Virus record (IMG/VR): IMGVR_UViG_3300020469_004835
Span: 1 to 41,237 of that record
DNA: 41,237 bases
Source: a virus
Strand: one strand, 5' to 3'
In this document: piece after piece, positions 17,125-23,873 of the stretch
Position numbering within the stretch: position 1 is the stretch's first letter
Layout of the letters: every line of letters starts with the position of its first letter
Translations under genes and position numbers: made by a program
Notes under the pieces: model-generated
The model's input: only the letters and a program-made list of their open reading frames with translations
Database searches by the model: none
Told to the model about the DNA's origin: nothing

Positions 17125-18096
17125 ATGGAATACGATTTTTCTAAAGAAGCTAAGGAATTTCTTGAGTCTCAAGCTGCCAAGCGATCTGGACCTAAAAGTG
17201 GAGCGCAAACTCCATCAAAGCCTAGTGAGCGTAAAAAAGGTTCTAGTAAGAACAAAAAAGGCAGTGCGGGTAAAGATGGAAAGAAGATTAACTTCTCAGA
17301 GAAAGTTGTTACTGCTCTAAAAAACAAAGTTAAGGAGCATAACGAGAAGTATTCTAAAAAAGTTTCGCTTACACAACTTAAAAAAATATACCGTCGAGGT
17401 TCGGGGGCATTCAGCTCTAGCCATAGGCCCGGCAAGACCAGAGGTCAGTGGGCGATGGCTAGGGTTAATATGTTCCTGAAGATGGTGCGTGGAGGTAAAG
17501 TCAAGAAGTCTTACCGCGCAGCAGATCAAGATGTCGCCAAAGGATCTGAAGATTATTATATGGAAGATCCAAACAGCGCTTTTGTTGATTTTGACGAGCT
17601 TGATTTCGCTTGCGCTCGCTTAGATCTTCAAAAAATCGATGCTTTAGAGGAGTCTGACCAAGACATCGAAGATCTTGAGTATTCAGACGCTGAAAAAAAA
17701 ACTTTAAATAAGCCCTTCCGATTAAAAGACGGCAAAAAGAAGTTTGGCGTTTATGTAAAAAACCCAGAGACTGGTAATGTCATCATGGTTAAATTTGGTG
17801 ACCCTAACATGGAAATCAAGCGTGATGACCCAGATCGTCGCCGTAATTTCCGTGCTCGACACAAGTGCGATACAGCTAAAGATAAAACTACTCCTCGTTA
17901 CTGGAGTTGTAAATTTTGGTCTAAAAAACCTGTAAGTTCAATGGCTTCAGAAGAGGTCATTGCTTGGGATGAGGACGAAAAGTTTTCTCAGTGGTGTTGG
18001 GATGACGAGTCTTTCGCAGAGCATCAAGATTTATTGAATGGCTATCCATTCTTAGAATCAGTAAAAGAAATTGTAGAGGACGAAGGCGAACTTTAA
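17125..18096 (+). CDS. Probable virion-associated protein with DUF5824/DUF5872-like regions
   Basis: A 323-residue protein. An N-terminal Lys/Ser/Gly-rich stretch (residues 20-55) leads to KVSLTQLKKIYRRGSGAF then HRPGKTRGQWAMARVNMFL, a pattern seen in phage head-associated proteins (DUF5824-like). The C-terminal half has FGVYVKNPETGNVIMVKFGD, then RDDPDRRRNFRARHKCD and TTPRYWSCKFW, another block common in phage prohead or head-associated proteins. The usable start is the ATG at 17125 rather than the in-frame TTG at 17122. It is preceded by a GTGTAAC box, as expected for a late gene. A role in head morphogenesis is inferred from family context. Confidence 0.68.
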   Translation: MEYDFSKEAKEFLESQAAKRSGPKSGAQTPSKPSERKKGSSKNKKGSAGKDGKKINFSEKVVTALKNKVKEHNEKYSKKVSLTQLKKIYRRGSGAFSSSHRPGKTRGQWAMARVNMFLKMVRGGKVKKSYRAADQDVAKGSEDYYMEDPNSAFVDFDELDFACARLDLQKIDALEESDQDIEDLEYSDAEKKTLNKPFRLKDGKKKFGVYVKNPETGNVIMVKFGDPNMEIKRDDPDRRRNFRARHKCDTAKDKTTPRYWSCKFWSKKPVSSMASEEVIAWDEDEKFSQWCWDDESFAEHQDLLNGYPFLESVKEIVEDEGEL

Positions 18097-18102
18097 TATA
18101 AT
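18097..18102 (+). promoter_or_regulatory. TATAAT box six bases before the hldD-like start
   Basis: A perfect TATAAT exactly six bases from the ATG at 18109. A good -35 is not visible at 16-17 bases, so strength is uncertain. The spacing would place the transcription start on the A of the ATG. Confidence 0.4.
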
Positions 18103-18108
18103 ACCTTT

Positions 18109-18909
18109 ATGAAAAGGGTATTAGTTACTGGTAGCGAAGGATTTATTGGCAAAAATCTCTGCCCTTATCTTGAGAAAAGAGGAATAGAGGTCGTTCCTTA
18201 CGATATTAAGTTTGGTGGTAGTTTGCCTCCTTTGAATGGTATTGATGCTGTCATTCATCTTGGAGCTAACTCTAGCACTACGGAGACTGATTTAAAAAAG
18301 ATTTTAAATGAGAATTTTATATTCTCTGGCACACTTTATCAATTATGTGCGAATATGGGCATCAAGTTTCAATATTCCAGTAGTGCTTCCGTCTATGGCG
18401 CAGCAGAAACGTTTGAAGAGGATCATTTCTGCACTCCACTAAACCCTTATGCTTACAGCAAATATATGTTTGACAACTGGCTTTTAAACGAAGATCATCC
18501 CTATCAAGGATTTCGCTATTTTAATGTATATGGCCCACATGAGGAACATAAAGGAGATCAGGCAAGTCCGATAACGAAATTCATTAAACAAATTCAAGAA
18601 GATGGCGAGATCAAAGTATTTAGGACAAAAGCAAGCAGAGACTTCGTGCATGTGGAAGATGTTTGTGAAGTTCATTATAGGATGCTTCATCATGATACTA
18701 ATGGGGTTTTTAATGTTGGGACTGGCAACTCTGTTTCTTTTAAAGAAATTGCAGATAAAATGGCAGAAAACTCTGGGGCAAAGGTCAAGCAGATAGCGAT
18801 GCCTACAAAACTTAAGGGCAAGTATCAAAAATTTACCCAAGCAGACATCACAAAGCTGACATCTGTGATTGGAGAAATGGATTGGAAACAAGTCTTAGAG
18901 TGTATATAA
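18109..18909 (+). CDS. ADP-glyceromanno-heptose 6-epimerase-like (HldD-like) protein
   Basis: A 266-residue extended SDR. GSEGFIGKNL supplies the GxxGxxG dinucleotide loop at residues 7-16, the catalytic pair is in PYAYSKYMFDNW (YxxxK), and NVYGPHEEHKGDQASP closely follows the HldD hallmark NVYGPxExHKGxMAS. HldD converts ADP-D-glycero to ADP-L-glycero-manno-heptose for LPS core. It is about 45 residues shorter than typical. Separate genes at 24245-25467 encode the kinase and nucleotidyltransferase that would make its substrate. Alternative: a related NDP-sugar epimerase. Confidence 0.75.
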   Translation: MKRVLVTGSEGFIGKNLCPYLEKRGIEVVPYDIKFGGSLPPLNGIDAVIHLGANSSTTETDLKKILNENFIFSGTLYQLCANMGIKFQYSSSASVYGAAETFEEDHFCTPLNPYAYSKYMFDNWLLNEDHPYQGFRYFNVYGPHEEHKGDQASPITKFIKQIQEDGEIKVFRTKASRDFVHVEDVCEVHYRMLHHDTNGVFNVGTGNSVSFKEIADKMAENSGAKVKQIAMPTKLKGKYQKFTQADITKLTSVIGEMDWKQVLECI

Positions 18910-18910
18910 T
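18882..18910 (+). promoter_or_regulatory. Sigma70-type promoter, near-leaderless
   Basis: TTGGAA at 18882-18887, 17-base spacer, TATAAT at 18905-18910, then six bases to the ATG at 18917. It lies within the end of the HldD-like gene. Confidence 0.5.
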
Positions 18911-18916
18911 AAAGTA

Positions 18917-19186
18917 ATGGTATCTCTAATTAAATCTGTATTGAAAAGCGTGGAGTTATACCTCAAGTTGAGAAATAAACTCGCATTCTCTGAAATTACA
19001 GAGAAACATAACAAAAGAAAATATGAACTTATCGAAGAAATTGAAAATCTACGTGATATTGGCGACAATGAGTCCAGTGATCGCGCTGACTTCTTGCGGG
19101 GGCAGCTCCTCACCGAAAACAAGCAGTTTAAACATATATCAGCCGTCTTCCTTGAATCTGAAGGCGGGTCAGCCGATTCAGACTGA
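18917..19186 (+). CDS. Small coiled-coil protein hosting the o-spanin gene
   Basis: An 89-residue, helical protein with a coiled-coil-like middle (KHNKRKYELIEEIENLRDIGD) and an N-terminal amphipathic rather than clearly membrane-spanning helix. The lipoprotein gene for a probable outer-membrane spanin starts inside it in another frame, which is the usual Rz/Rz1 arrangement, so this is the candidate inner-membrane partner, although the expected transmembrane helix is not obvious. It may instead be an unrelated lysis-region protein. It has its own promoter. Confidence 0.6.
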   Translation: MVSLIKSVLKSVELYLKLRNKLAFSEITEKHNKRKYELIEEIENLRDIGDNESSDRADFLRGQLLTENKQFKHISAVFLESEGGSADSD

Positions 19187-19274
19187 GGAAGGAGTTTACA
19201 CTCCCCAGACTGACGAAGTTTGGCATTCAGACGCTCGTTATAGGAAGTTAGAGCGCGAAGTTTACAATCAATAA
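19023..19274 (+). CDS. Spanin-like outer-membrane lipoprotein (Rz1-like)
   Basis: An 83-residue protein beginning inside the preceding gene in a different frame and ending 88 bases beyond it. It has a signal peptide: MNLSKKLKIYVIL, a hydrophobic core to about residue 22, and the lipobox LTSC with the lipidated cysteine at 25, followed by GGSSS. The mature part is proline-, serine- and threonine-rich, like o-spanins that bridge the envelope at lysis. A holin and an endolysin lie 1.7-2.1 kb downstream. The overlapping frames and lipobox are seen; spanin function is inferred. Confidence 0.74.
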   Translation: MNLSKKLKIYVILATMSPVIALTSCGGSSSPKTSSLNIYQPSSLNLKAGQPIQTEEGVYTPQTDEVWHSDARYRKLEREVYNQ

Positions 19275-20009
19275 TTAGCGCTTCCTTCTGAATAGAGGTA
19301 GTAAAGCTACAGTTAAAAATAGTAAAGAATTAGCTTCTGGCACTACTGGTAATGTAGTGCCATTACCTTGAACAAGAGAATTAGGAACAGCTTCATCAAA
19401 CACAAAATTGTCCATTCCGAAACAAAAACCTGAATTACCACACTCAGGGCAACTTGAATTACCAGTGTGAGTTGCTGATGCACCCCTATCAAAGATAACT
19501 ACTTTATCGACGTTATCAAAAGAGCTGGGTAAGAAAACATCTCTAGTGCTTGCTGCACCCCAATCTACGCTGGGTAAAGCGTATATCTCCGTAACAGGAG
19601 AACCATTTAAGTAACCTTGAATTCCAATATTCTCTTCATTTGTAGCTGGTTGCCCACCAACAGAAGTATTCGAAGTTATTTGAAAATACTGTAAATCAAA
19701 AGGGTTGTTGTTTTGAAGAGAGATCTCTATAGCAGAGATTGCAGTCCAATGACCGTGAATGACATCATTCCCCACATCATAATAATCACCTACAGTCTGA
19801 AAACTCCAATCTTCGGTGGGTGAAACATATTCAAGAATAACAGACTGTTCTTGGTAGCTAATGACCCCATAATTTTGAGAAGTTGTAGTTGTGATGATAG
19901 TGCCACCTGATTCTAAGTTTGCCGTCCCACCTGTAAAGGTGACGATAGCTGCTTTACAAAAACAGGATATAACAAATATTGGCAATAGCAGGGGCATTAA
20001 TTTTTTCAT
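19275..20009 (-). CDS. Secreted protein with PEP-CTERM-like sorting tail
   Basis: A 244-residue exported protein. The N-terminus (MKKLMPLLLPIFVISCF, then CKAA) is a signal peptide. The body is Ser/Thr/Asn/Gly-rich beta structure with a GFCFGMDNFVF stretch typical of verrucomicrobial PEP-CTERM proteins. The last 22 residues are the sorting signal: VPEA (residues 223-226), a hydrophobic helix, and RRKR at the very end. Exosortase normally cleaves such tails at the host envelope; the usual Pro-Glu-Pro is here Pro-Glu-Ala. It stands on the minus strand, convergent with the lipoprotein gene, and its start overlaps the stop of a small membrane protein. Probably host-derived cargo for surface display. 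Confidence 0.78.
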   Translation of the reverse strand: MKKLMPLLLPIFVISCFCKAAIVTFTGGTANLESGGTIITTTTSQNYGVISYQEQSVILEYVSPTEDWSFQTVGDYYDVGNDVIHGHWTAISAIEISLQNNNPFDLQYFQITSNTSVGGQPATNEENIGIQGYLNGSPVTEIYALPSVDWGAASTRDVFLPSSFDNVDKVVIFDRGASATHTGNSSCPECGNSGFCFGMDNFVFDEAVPNSLVQGNGTTLPVVPEANSLLFLTVALLPLFRRKR

Positions 20010-20200
20010 TTTTTAAGTTTTTTAAGTAAGTAATCTTTAAATTTTGACAATCTTCCAGTGATTTTGTTAAGTAATCTACTTAACTTACTATCTTCTGGCG
20101 CGAAAAACGCAAGTGTCCCAACTATACCCATTACCGCGATTGTAAATTCAGGCAGCGAGGACATATAGGGTGCTAAAATTTTGTCGAATATTTCTTCCAT
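20006..20200 (-). CDS. Small single-span membrane protein
   Basis: A 64-residue protein with one hydrophobic segment (FTIAVMGIVGTLAFFA, about residues 19-34) and a lysine-rich helical tail. Its layout resembles the 66-residue protein at 23440-23640 and other small holin-like phage proteins. It overlaps the PEP-CTERM gene by four bases. A pinholin-like or membrane-anchor role is possible but unproven. Confidence 0.55.
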   Translation of the reverse strand: MEEIFDKILAPYMSSLPEFTIAVMGIVGTLAFFAPEDSKLSRLLNKITGRLSKFKDYLLKKLKK

Positions 20201-20202
20201 GA

Positions 20203-20952
20203 TTAATAATCAGATAGTTTCGGGGGATTGGTAGGAGGCTCATTCGAATTAATTTTGAGATCCTCCCTCACTTTAAGTAATTCCCTGTCTCTCTTCATTC
20301 TCTCCTCTTCAGCAAGCTCATTCTTTTCTTCGCTCTCCTCAGAAGAGGGATTAGACCCTTTAATGTCACCATACCCTTTTTCAGCGTATTCTCTAATGCC
20401 TTCGAAGGTTGAAATACCTAAAACCGACTCAGTAAACCTGTTGAATTTGGAAAATGCCCCATATTCTTGCTCTGTAACAACAGCTATCTCTATGCCTTCC
20501 GTTTTCGCTGCTTTGGCTTGGAAATAGGTTCCGCTTGCAATCGTCATTACCCCAGCGGTTCCCATTGCTGCCATTTTTTGAGTTGTAGCAGCTATAACTC
20601 CAACCCCTACCGTGACATTTTTTGATTTTTTCGTTAGCCTCTTATTATTTTTATCTGTTTCTATAAGCTTTTGCAAGTTAGAATCATCTGAAGATTCACC
20701 TTCGACTTCTGGGTTTTCTTCCTGCTCTTCAGGGGGTGATTCAACTTCTTCTTCCACCTGCTCTACTATTTCAATCCCACACTCCTCGCAAACACACTTT
20801 TGATCATCTAAATGCTTGACCCTTTGCAGTAACGTCCAAGCCGTCTCTCGCGCATGCCTATCAAGATCGGAGATTATGTCGCTATCATCTGGATTACAGT
20901 ATTTCAGAGCGAAAGCCTCGGCTTCTTCAAGATTTTTATCTCTTTCCTCCAT
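20203..20952 (-). CDS. Acidic protein of unknown function with hydrophobic centre
   Basis: A 249-residue protein of no recognised family. It has an N-terminal helical part, a CVCEEC motif near residue 53 that might bind metal, a long Glu-rich low-complexity linker (about 60-95), a glycine- and alanine-rich hydrophobic region (VTVGVGVIAATT... to ASGTYF, about 112-143), and a charged C-terminal helix. It is the first gene of the minus-strand trio ending in the PEP-CTERM protein and is divergent from the holin gene, sharing a palindromic promoter region with it. It could be a virion or envelope-associated protein. Confidence 0.55.
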   Translation of the reverse strand: MEERDKNLEEAEAFALKYCNPDDSDIISDLDRHARETAWTLLQRVKHLDDQKCVCEECGIEIVEQVEEEVESPPEEQEENPEVEGESSDDSNLQKLIETDKNNKRLTKKSKNVTVGVGVIAATTQKMAAMGTAGVMTIASGTYFQAKAAKTEGIEIAVVTEQEYGAFSKFNRFTESVLGISTFEGIREYAEKGYGDIKGSNPSSEESEEKNELAEEERMKRDRELLKVREDLKINSNEPPTNPPKLSDY

Positions 20953-20961
20953 TTGATTTTA

Positions 20962-20989
20962 GTTACACTTAAATCAAATTTTGTGTAAT
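20962..20989. promoter_or_regulatory. Palindromic divergent promoter region
   Basis: GTTACAC (20962-20968) and GTGTAAT (20983-20989) are inverted copies around an AT-rich centre. On the minus strand GTGTAAC is nine bases from the ATG at 20952; on the plus strand GTGTAAT is nine bases from the ATG at 20999. Each -10-like box is the complement of what would be the other promoter's -35. Confidence 0.5.
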
Positions 20990-20998
20990 ATACCTTAC

Positions 20999-21313
20999 AT
21001 GGATTTTAAAGTTATAATAAGGGAGTTTTTGGACGGAGGTTGGATTATCCCTGTTATTGGGGCAGCGGGTATGATCGTTCGCATGCTTACTTTTAAGGGT
21101 AGGGTTTCCTTAAAATGCTTTTTTAGGAATGTTTTGGCTGCTGCTATATTGTCAGGCATTTTGTGGTTCGTGTTGCATGATGCGCCTATAAGTGATTTTA
21201 TTAAGGCGATTTCTTATGGCGTAGTTGGAGTGGTAGCCCCAGAGATTACAAATGGAATCATTGCCTTGGCCAAAAAATTTGAAAGGAATCCTGATAAATT
21301 TTTAAAAAAATAG
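20999..21313 (+). CDS. Holin-like membrane protein
   Basis: A 104-residue protein with two or three hydrophobic segments: GGWIIPVIGAAGMIVRML (about 13-30), NVLAAAILSGILWFVL (about 44-59) and ISYGVVGVVAPEITNGIIAL (about 71-90). A charged C-terminus ends in KKK. Size and topology fit holins that permeabilise the inner membrane so the endolysin can act. It lies 60 bases before the amidase gene. The ATG at 20999 is chosen over an in-frame TTG at 20981, because the TTG lies inside the promoter box. Confidence 0.7.
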   Translation: MDFKVIIREFLDGGWIIPVIGAAGMIVRMLTFKGRVSLKCFFRNVLAAAILSGILWFVLHDAPISDFIKAISYGVVGVVAPEITNGIIALAKKFERNPDKFLKK

Positions 21314-21336
21314 CTAATTAGTGTGATATTAATTAG
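21314..21336. repeat. Inverted repeat between holin and endolysin genes
   Basis: CTAATTA (21314-21320) and TAATTAG (21330-21336) form an inverted repeat with a nine-base loop, extendable by a wobble pair. No T-run follows, so it is not a standard terminator; it may be an operator or an mRNA processing hairpin. Confidence 0.35.
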
Positions 21337-21364
21337 TTGAATTTATCTTGCCAAAGAATATAAT
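21337..21364 (+). promoter_or_regulatory. Promoter before endolysin
   Basis: TTGAAT at 21337-21342, a 16-base spacer and TATAAT at 21359-21364, nine bases before the ATG at 21374. Confidence 0.45.
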
Positions 21365-21373
21365 TAAGTGATT

Positions 21374-22006
21374 ATGAAGTTTTCTGGTAAAGATCGTATC
21401 GTTAAACAAGTTCAAAAAAAACTTGGCCTTAAAGCTGACGGAATTGATGGCCCCGCTACATGGAAAATGATTTGGGAGAATCTGATTCATGATGATAAAG
21501 GTGAGCCAGAAAAGCCAGAGCCTGAAGCTCAAGAACTTAAAGATGATTACCCTGAAGTTTATAAAGCTTCTCCAAATCAATCTGGAGCCATTAAACCTAA
21601 GTATGTGGTTCTGCATCATAGCAGTGGAAGTCATGATGGGACTCGTTCATGGATTTTAAATGCTGCATCAAAGGTTAGTTATCACTATCTTATTGCGCCT
21701 GATGGATCTCGCACACAATTTGTTTATGACAAAAAAAGGGCTTGGCATGCAGGAAGATCTTCTTGGAAAGGTGTAAGCGGTCTAAATGGCCATAGTGTCG
21801 GCATTTCTTTTTATGGAGATACTAATAAACGCACACCAAGTGCGGTTGAAATTGATTCTGCTGCCAAGAAATGCAAATACCTTATGGATAAATTTGACCT
21901 TGGAATAGAAAACATTCTAACGCACAAAATGATTGCGCCGAATAGAAAGAATGACCCTTCAGATGAAACCTACCAAATGGTCATCAAACGCATAAAAGAG
22001 CTTTAA
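21374..22006 (+). CDS. N-acetylmuramoyl-L-alanine amidase endolysin
   Basis: A 210-residue endolysin that would cut the bond between muramic acid and the stem peptide. Residues 1-36 form a peptidoglycan-binding domain (VQKKLGLKADGIDGPATWKM), then a Pro/Glu-rich linker (about 45-65), then an Amidase_2 domain: VVLHHSSG holds the first zinc histidine, YHYLIAPDG and AWHAGRSSW follow, and THKMIAPNRKNDP carries the second histidine and the Asp-Pro of the active site. No signal peptide, so export depends on the holin. The ATG at 21374 is favoured over the GTG two codons earlier. Confidence 0.93.
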   Translation: MKFSGKDRIVKQVQKKLGLKADGIDGPATWKMIWENLIHDDKGEPEKPEPEAQELKDDYPEVYKASPNQSGAIKPKYVVLHHSSGSHDGTRSWILNAASKVSYHYLIAPDGSRTQFVYDKKRAWHAGRSSWKGVSGLNGHSVGISFYGDTNKRTPSAVEIDSAAKKCKYLMDKFDLGIENILTHKMIAPNRKNDPSDETYQMVIKRIKEL

Positions 22007-22008
22007 CA

Positions 22009-22305
22009 GTGAATGAAGAGATATTTCATATCAATGTGAGCCGTCACGACATCTTTGACTACGTTGTGTCTAATTCTGTTTATGATCCAGTAGAGAAGTG
22101 CATTGATGCTACAATTTACGAGACATATGTAGATCACATTTTTAATATTAGGGATCAAGAATATGTCAATCAAGACAGAGATTATATTTATTTTTATAAA
22201 GAACTATTTAAATTAAAGGCAAAAGCTCCTGATATGCATACCTCAGAGATACTTAGGTTATGTGAAGAAATAGAGGAAATATCTCCTAAGACCGTCAAAT
22301 TATGA
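22009..22305 (+). CDS. Hypothetical acidic protein, 98 aa (GTG start)
   Basis: This 98-residue protein begins with GTG two bases after the endolysin stop; an ATG four bases later is in another frame. It is acidic and aromatic-rich (YIYFYKELFKLK) with no known motif. Close spacing suggests co-expression with the endolysin. Confidence 0.55.
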   Translation: MNEEIFHINVSRHDIFDYVVSNSVYDPVEKCIDATIYETYVDHIFNIRDQEYVNQDRDYIYFYKELFKLKAKAPDMHTSEILRLCEEIEEISPKTVKL

Positions 22306-22312
22306 AAAACAG

Positions 22313-22340
22313 TTGACACGGCTTAAAATATTTTTATACT
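22313..22340 (+). promoter_or_regulatory. Sigma70-type promoter for MazG-like gene
   Basis: TTGACA at 22313-22318, 16-base spacer, TATACT at 22335-22340, and ten bases to the ATG at 22351. A very good match to a host housekeeping promoter. Confidence 0.65.
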
Positions 22341-22350
22341 AAGTGTAGAT

Positions 22351-22716
22351 ATGGAATACGAAGAACTAAGTAAATTAGTGATTGAGTGGGGAGAAAGTAA
22401 AGGGATTTTAGATTCTTCTACCCCACTTAGACAACTAGACAAGACGCAAGAAGAGCTTGATGAAACAAGAGTAGCTTTAAAAAAACTAAATGATCTTGAT
22501 CGTCAACCTAACTTGATGGAAGTTCTTGGAATCCCTCCTGAAAATAAAGAGGATATTCTTGCAGAAGTTAAAGATGGTATTGGAGATATGTTGGTTACTA
22601 TTGTTTTACTGGCTAAGATGGTGGGACTAGACTCCACAGACTGTTTAAATGCAGCTTATGATGTAATTAAGAGCCGCACTGGAAAGATGGTGGATGGACA
22701 ATTTGTCAAAGACTAA
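22351..22716 (+). CDS. MazG-like NTP pyrophosphohydrolase
   Basis: A 121-residue all-alpha NTP pyrophosphatase-like protein. The metal-binding pattern is in LDKTQEELDET (ExxE) and EVKDGIGDMLVTIV (ExxD), and the C-terminal AYDVIKSRTGKMVDGQFVKD is typical of phage MazG-like proteins. They may hydrolyse dNTPs or lower (p)ppGpp to keep a starved host productive. The gene has its own promoter and its last base begins the next gene. Confidence 0.85.
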   Translation: MEYEELSKLVIEWGESKGILDSSTPLRQLDKTQEELDETRVALKKLNDLDRQPNLMEVLGIPPENKEDILAEVKDGIGDMLVTIVLLAKMVGLDSTDCLNAAYDVIKSRTGKMVDGQFVKD

Positions 22717-23261
22717 TGATTGAAATAGAGTTATCGCAAGAACAACTGGATTGGTGTGAGGATCATGCGAAAAAAATTGTTGAAAAATACGGAGGCGATA
22801 AAACCAAAGGCTCTGGATCTTACAATCACAATAGAGTTGATAGTAATTTAATTGGCGTAAAGTCCGAGGTAGCTACTGTAGTTTGGTTAAGAGAAAATTT
22901 AAAAGATGTAGAAGTATCTCCATGCTTTATTGATTTTGAAAACTCTAGAGGCAAGCCTGACATTGCAATAAAAGATTCGTTTATAGAAGTAAAAGGTTTA
23001 AGGAATTCTCACTGGGAGAAATTTAAAAGGTGTATCCCTCCCCGTCAATTGAAACAATACTTAAATAAAGGTGCTATTGTGATTTGGACAACAACAGAGG
23101 CTGATTCTGTGACTGGAGAAGTAACTTTAAAAGGTTGGAATTACGCTAGTGATGTCGATAAACATGGCGAATATCGCAGGACAATTTGTGACAATATTTG
23201 GCTCAAAGAAGACTCTCTAATGAGAAATTTAGAAAGTTTATTAGAAGAATTAAAAAAATGA
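22716..23261 (+). CDS. PD-(D/E)XK-fold nuclease-like protein
   Basis: A 181-residue protein with a restriction-enzyme-like core: Glu in LIGVKSEVATVVWL, then RGKPDIAIKDSFIEVKGLR giving PD ... EVK. The tail is helical and charged. It probably cuts DNA or RNA; a host-takeover, recombination or virion role is equally possible. It starts at the last base of the MazG-like stop (TAATG) and ends in an ATGA overlap with the small basic gene. Confidence 0.65.
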   Translation: MIEIELSQEQLDWCEDHAKKIVEKYGGDKTKGSGSYNHNRVDSNLIGVKSEVATVVWLRENLKDVEVSPCFIDFENSRGKPDIAIKDSFIEVKGLRNSHWEKFKRCIPPRQLKQYLNKGAIVIWTTTEADSVTGEVTLKGWNYASDVDKHGEYRRTICDNIWLKEDSLMRNLESLLEELKK

Positions 23262-23389
23262 AAAAAGCAAACAAAACTTACGAGGAAAAGAAGAAGATTA
23301 GGCGCAAAGGAGTTCATGCTAAAAGCAAGACTTCCAAGAATAAAAATTCCACAAACTATAAAAAACCCTATAGGGGCCAAGGTCGATAA
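23258..23389 (+). CDS. Small basic conserved phage protein
   Basis: A 43-residue, very basic protein (KKKIRRKGVHAKSKTSKNKN ... KPYRGQGR). The RKGVHAKSKTSKNKNS pattern with a C-terminal YRGQGR is a recurrent small phage protein of unknown function. The start at 23258 overlaps the nuclease stop as ATGA; an upstream in-frame TTG at 23198 lies deep in that gene and is rejected. Confidence 0.7.
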   Translation: MKKANKTYEEKKKIRRKGVHAKSKTSKNKNSTNYKKPYRGQGR

Positions 23390-23408
23390 TTCCCTGTCCC
23401 CTAGCTTG

Positions 23409-23416
23409 GTGTAATA
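23409..23416 (+). promoter_or_regulatory. GTGTAATA box
   Basis: GTGTAATA 23 bases before the ATG at 23440, farther than in the other cases; a TATACA at 23420-23425 lies between. Possible promoter. Confidence 0.3.
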
Positions 23417-23439
23417 AGCTATACAAACAAAATATTGTT

Positions 23440-23640
23440 ATGGATATTATTGAGATTATTACATCGTTCGTTGAAGATAAAGTTTGGTTTAACTGGGCTT
23501 GTGCTGTTATTGCTGCGGCTAGTGCATTTGCTGCTGCTTCCCCAACCCCAAAACAGGGGACTTGGCTGTCGAAAGCTTACAAAGTCGTAGATTTTCTCAG
23601 CATTAATTTTGGTAAAGCCAAAGATAAAGGCGATAAGTAA
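23440..23640 (+). CDS. Small membrane protein, holin-like phage family
   Basis: A 66-residue protein with one alanine-rich hydrophobic span (WACAVIAAASAFAAASP, about residues 19-35) followed by TPKQGTWLSKAYKVVDFLSI and a FGKAKDK end. The TPxP-GT-KxYKxxDxLxxNxGKAK pattern is common among short phage proteins, often near lysis genes. It may assist lysis or anchor a complex. It ends about 165 bases before a strong terminator. Confidence 0.65.
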   Translation: MDIIEIITSFVEDKVWFNWACAVIAAASAFAAASPTPKQGTWLSKAYKVVDFLSINFGKAKDKGDK

Positions 23641-23800
23641 AAATAACGCATCATAATTTATGTGATTAAACCGTGAGGATAATTGTATTGTCAGCTATCT
23701 CATCTCTTTTTTGTTACTCAGCTATTTCTAATAAAGGCGAGGCAAAAGAAAAGGAGAGGGTAAAAGAGCAGCAATAAACATAAATCATTTTAAATAATTT
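23641..23800 (+). other. Intergenic region with one doubtful mini-ORF
   Basis: No convincing gene. A GTG-started frame at 23673-23777 would give a 34-residue peptide with a hydrophobic N-terminus (IIVLSAISSLFCYS) and a charged tail, reminiscent of a tiny secreted peptide, but it lacks a ribosome site and a good lipobox. The rest is AT-rich leader to the terminator. Confidence 0.3.
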
Positions 23801-23828
23801 AAAAGCCGTCCTTCGGGACGGTTTTTTT
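23801..23828 (+). terminator. Rho-independent terminator
   Basis: CCGTCC (23806-23811), tetraloop TTCG, GGACGG (23816-23821) and a run of seven T. An A-run precedes the stem, so it may work weakly in the other direction too. It separates the lysis/MazG transcript from the sugar genes. Confidence 0.92.
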
Positions 23829-23873
23829 ATGATTAGCTATTGAATTTTCATGTATTCTAGCTAAAATTACTTA

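Noticed and set aside
18484-18891. 135-codon minus-strand frame opposite the HldD-like gene
   Set aside because: Complete overlap with a gene whose motifs are clear; composition is that of an antisense shadow.
23673-23777. 34-codon GTG frame as a small lipoprotein
   Set aside because: No ribosome site, no proper lipobox and no neighbour overlap; kept only as a note on the intergenic region.
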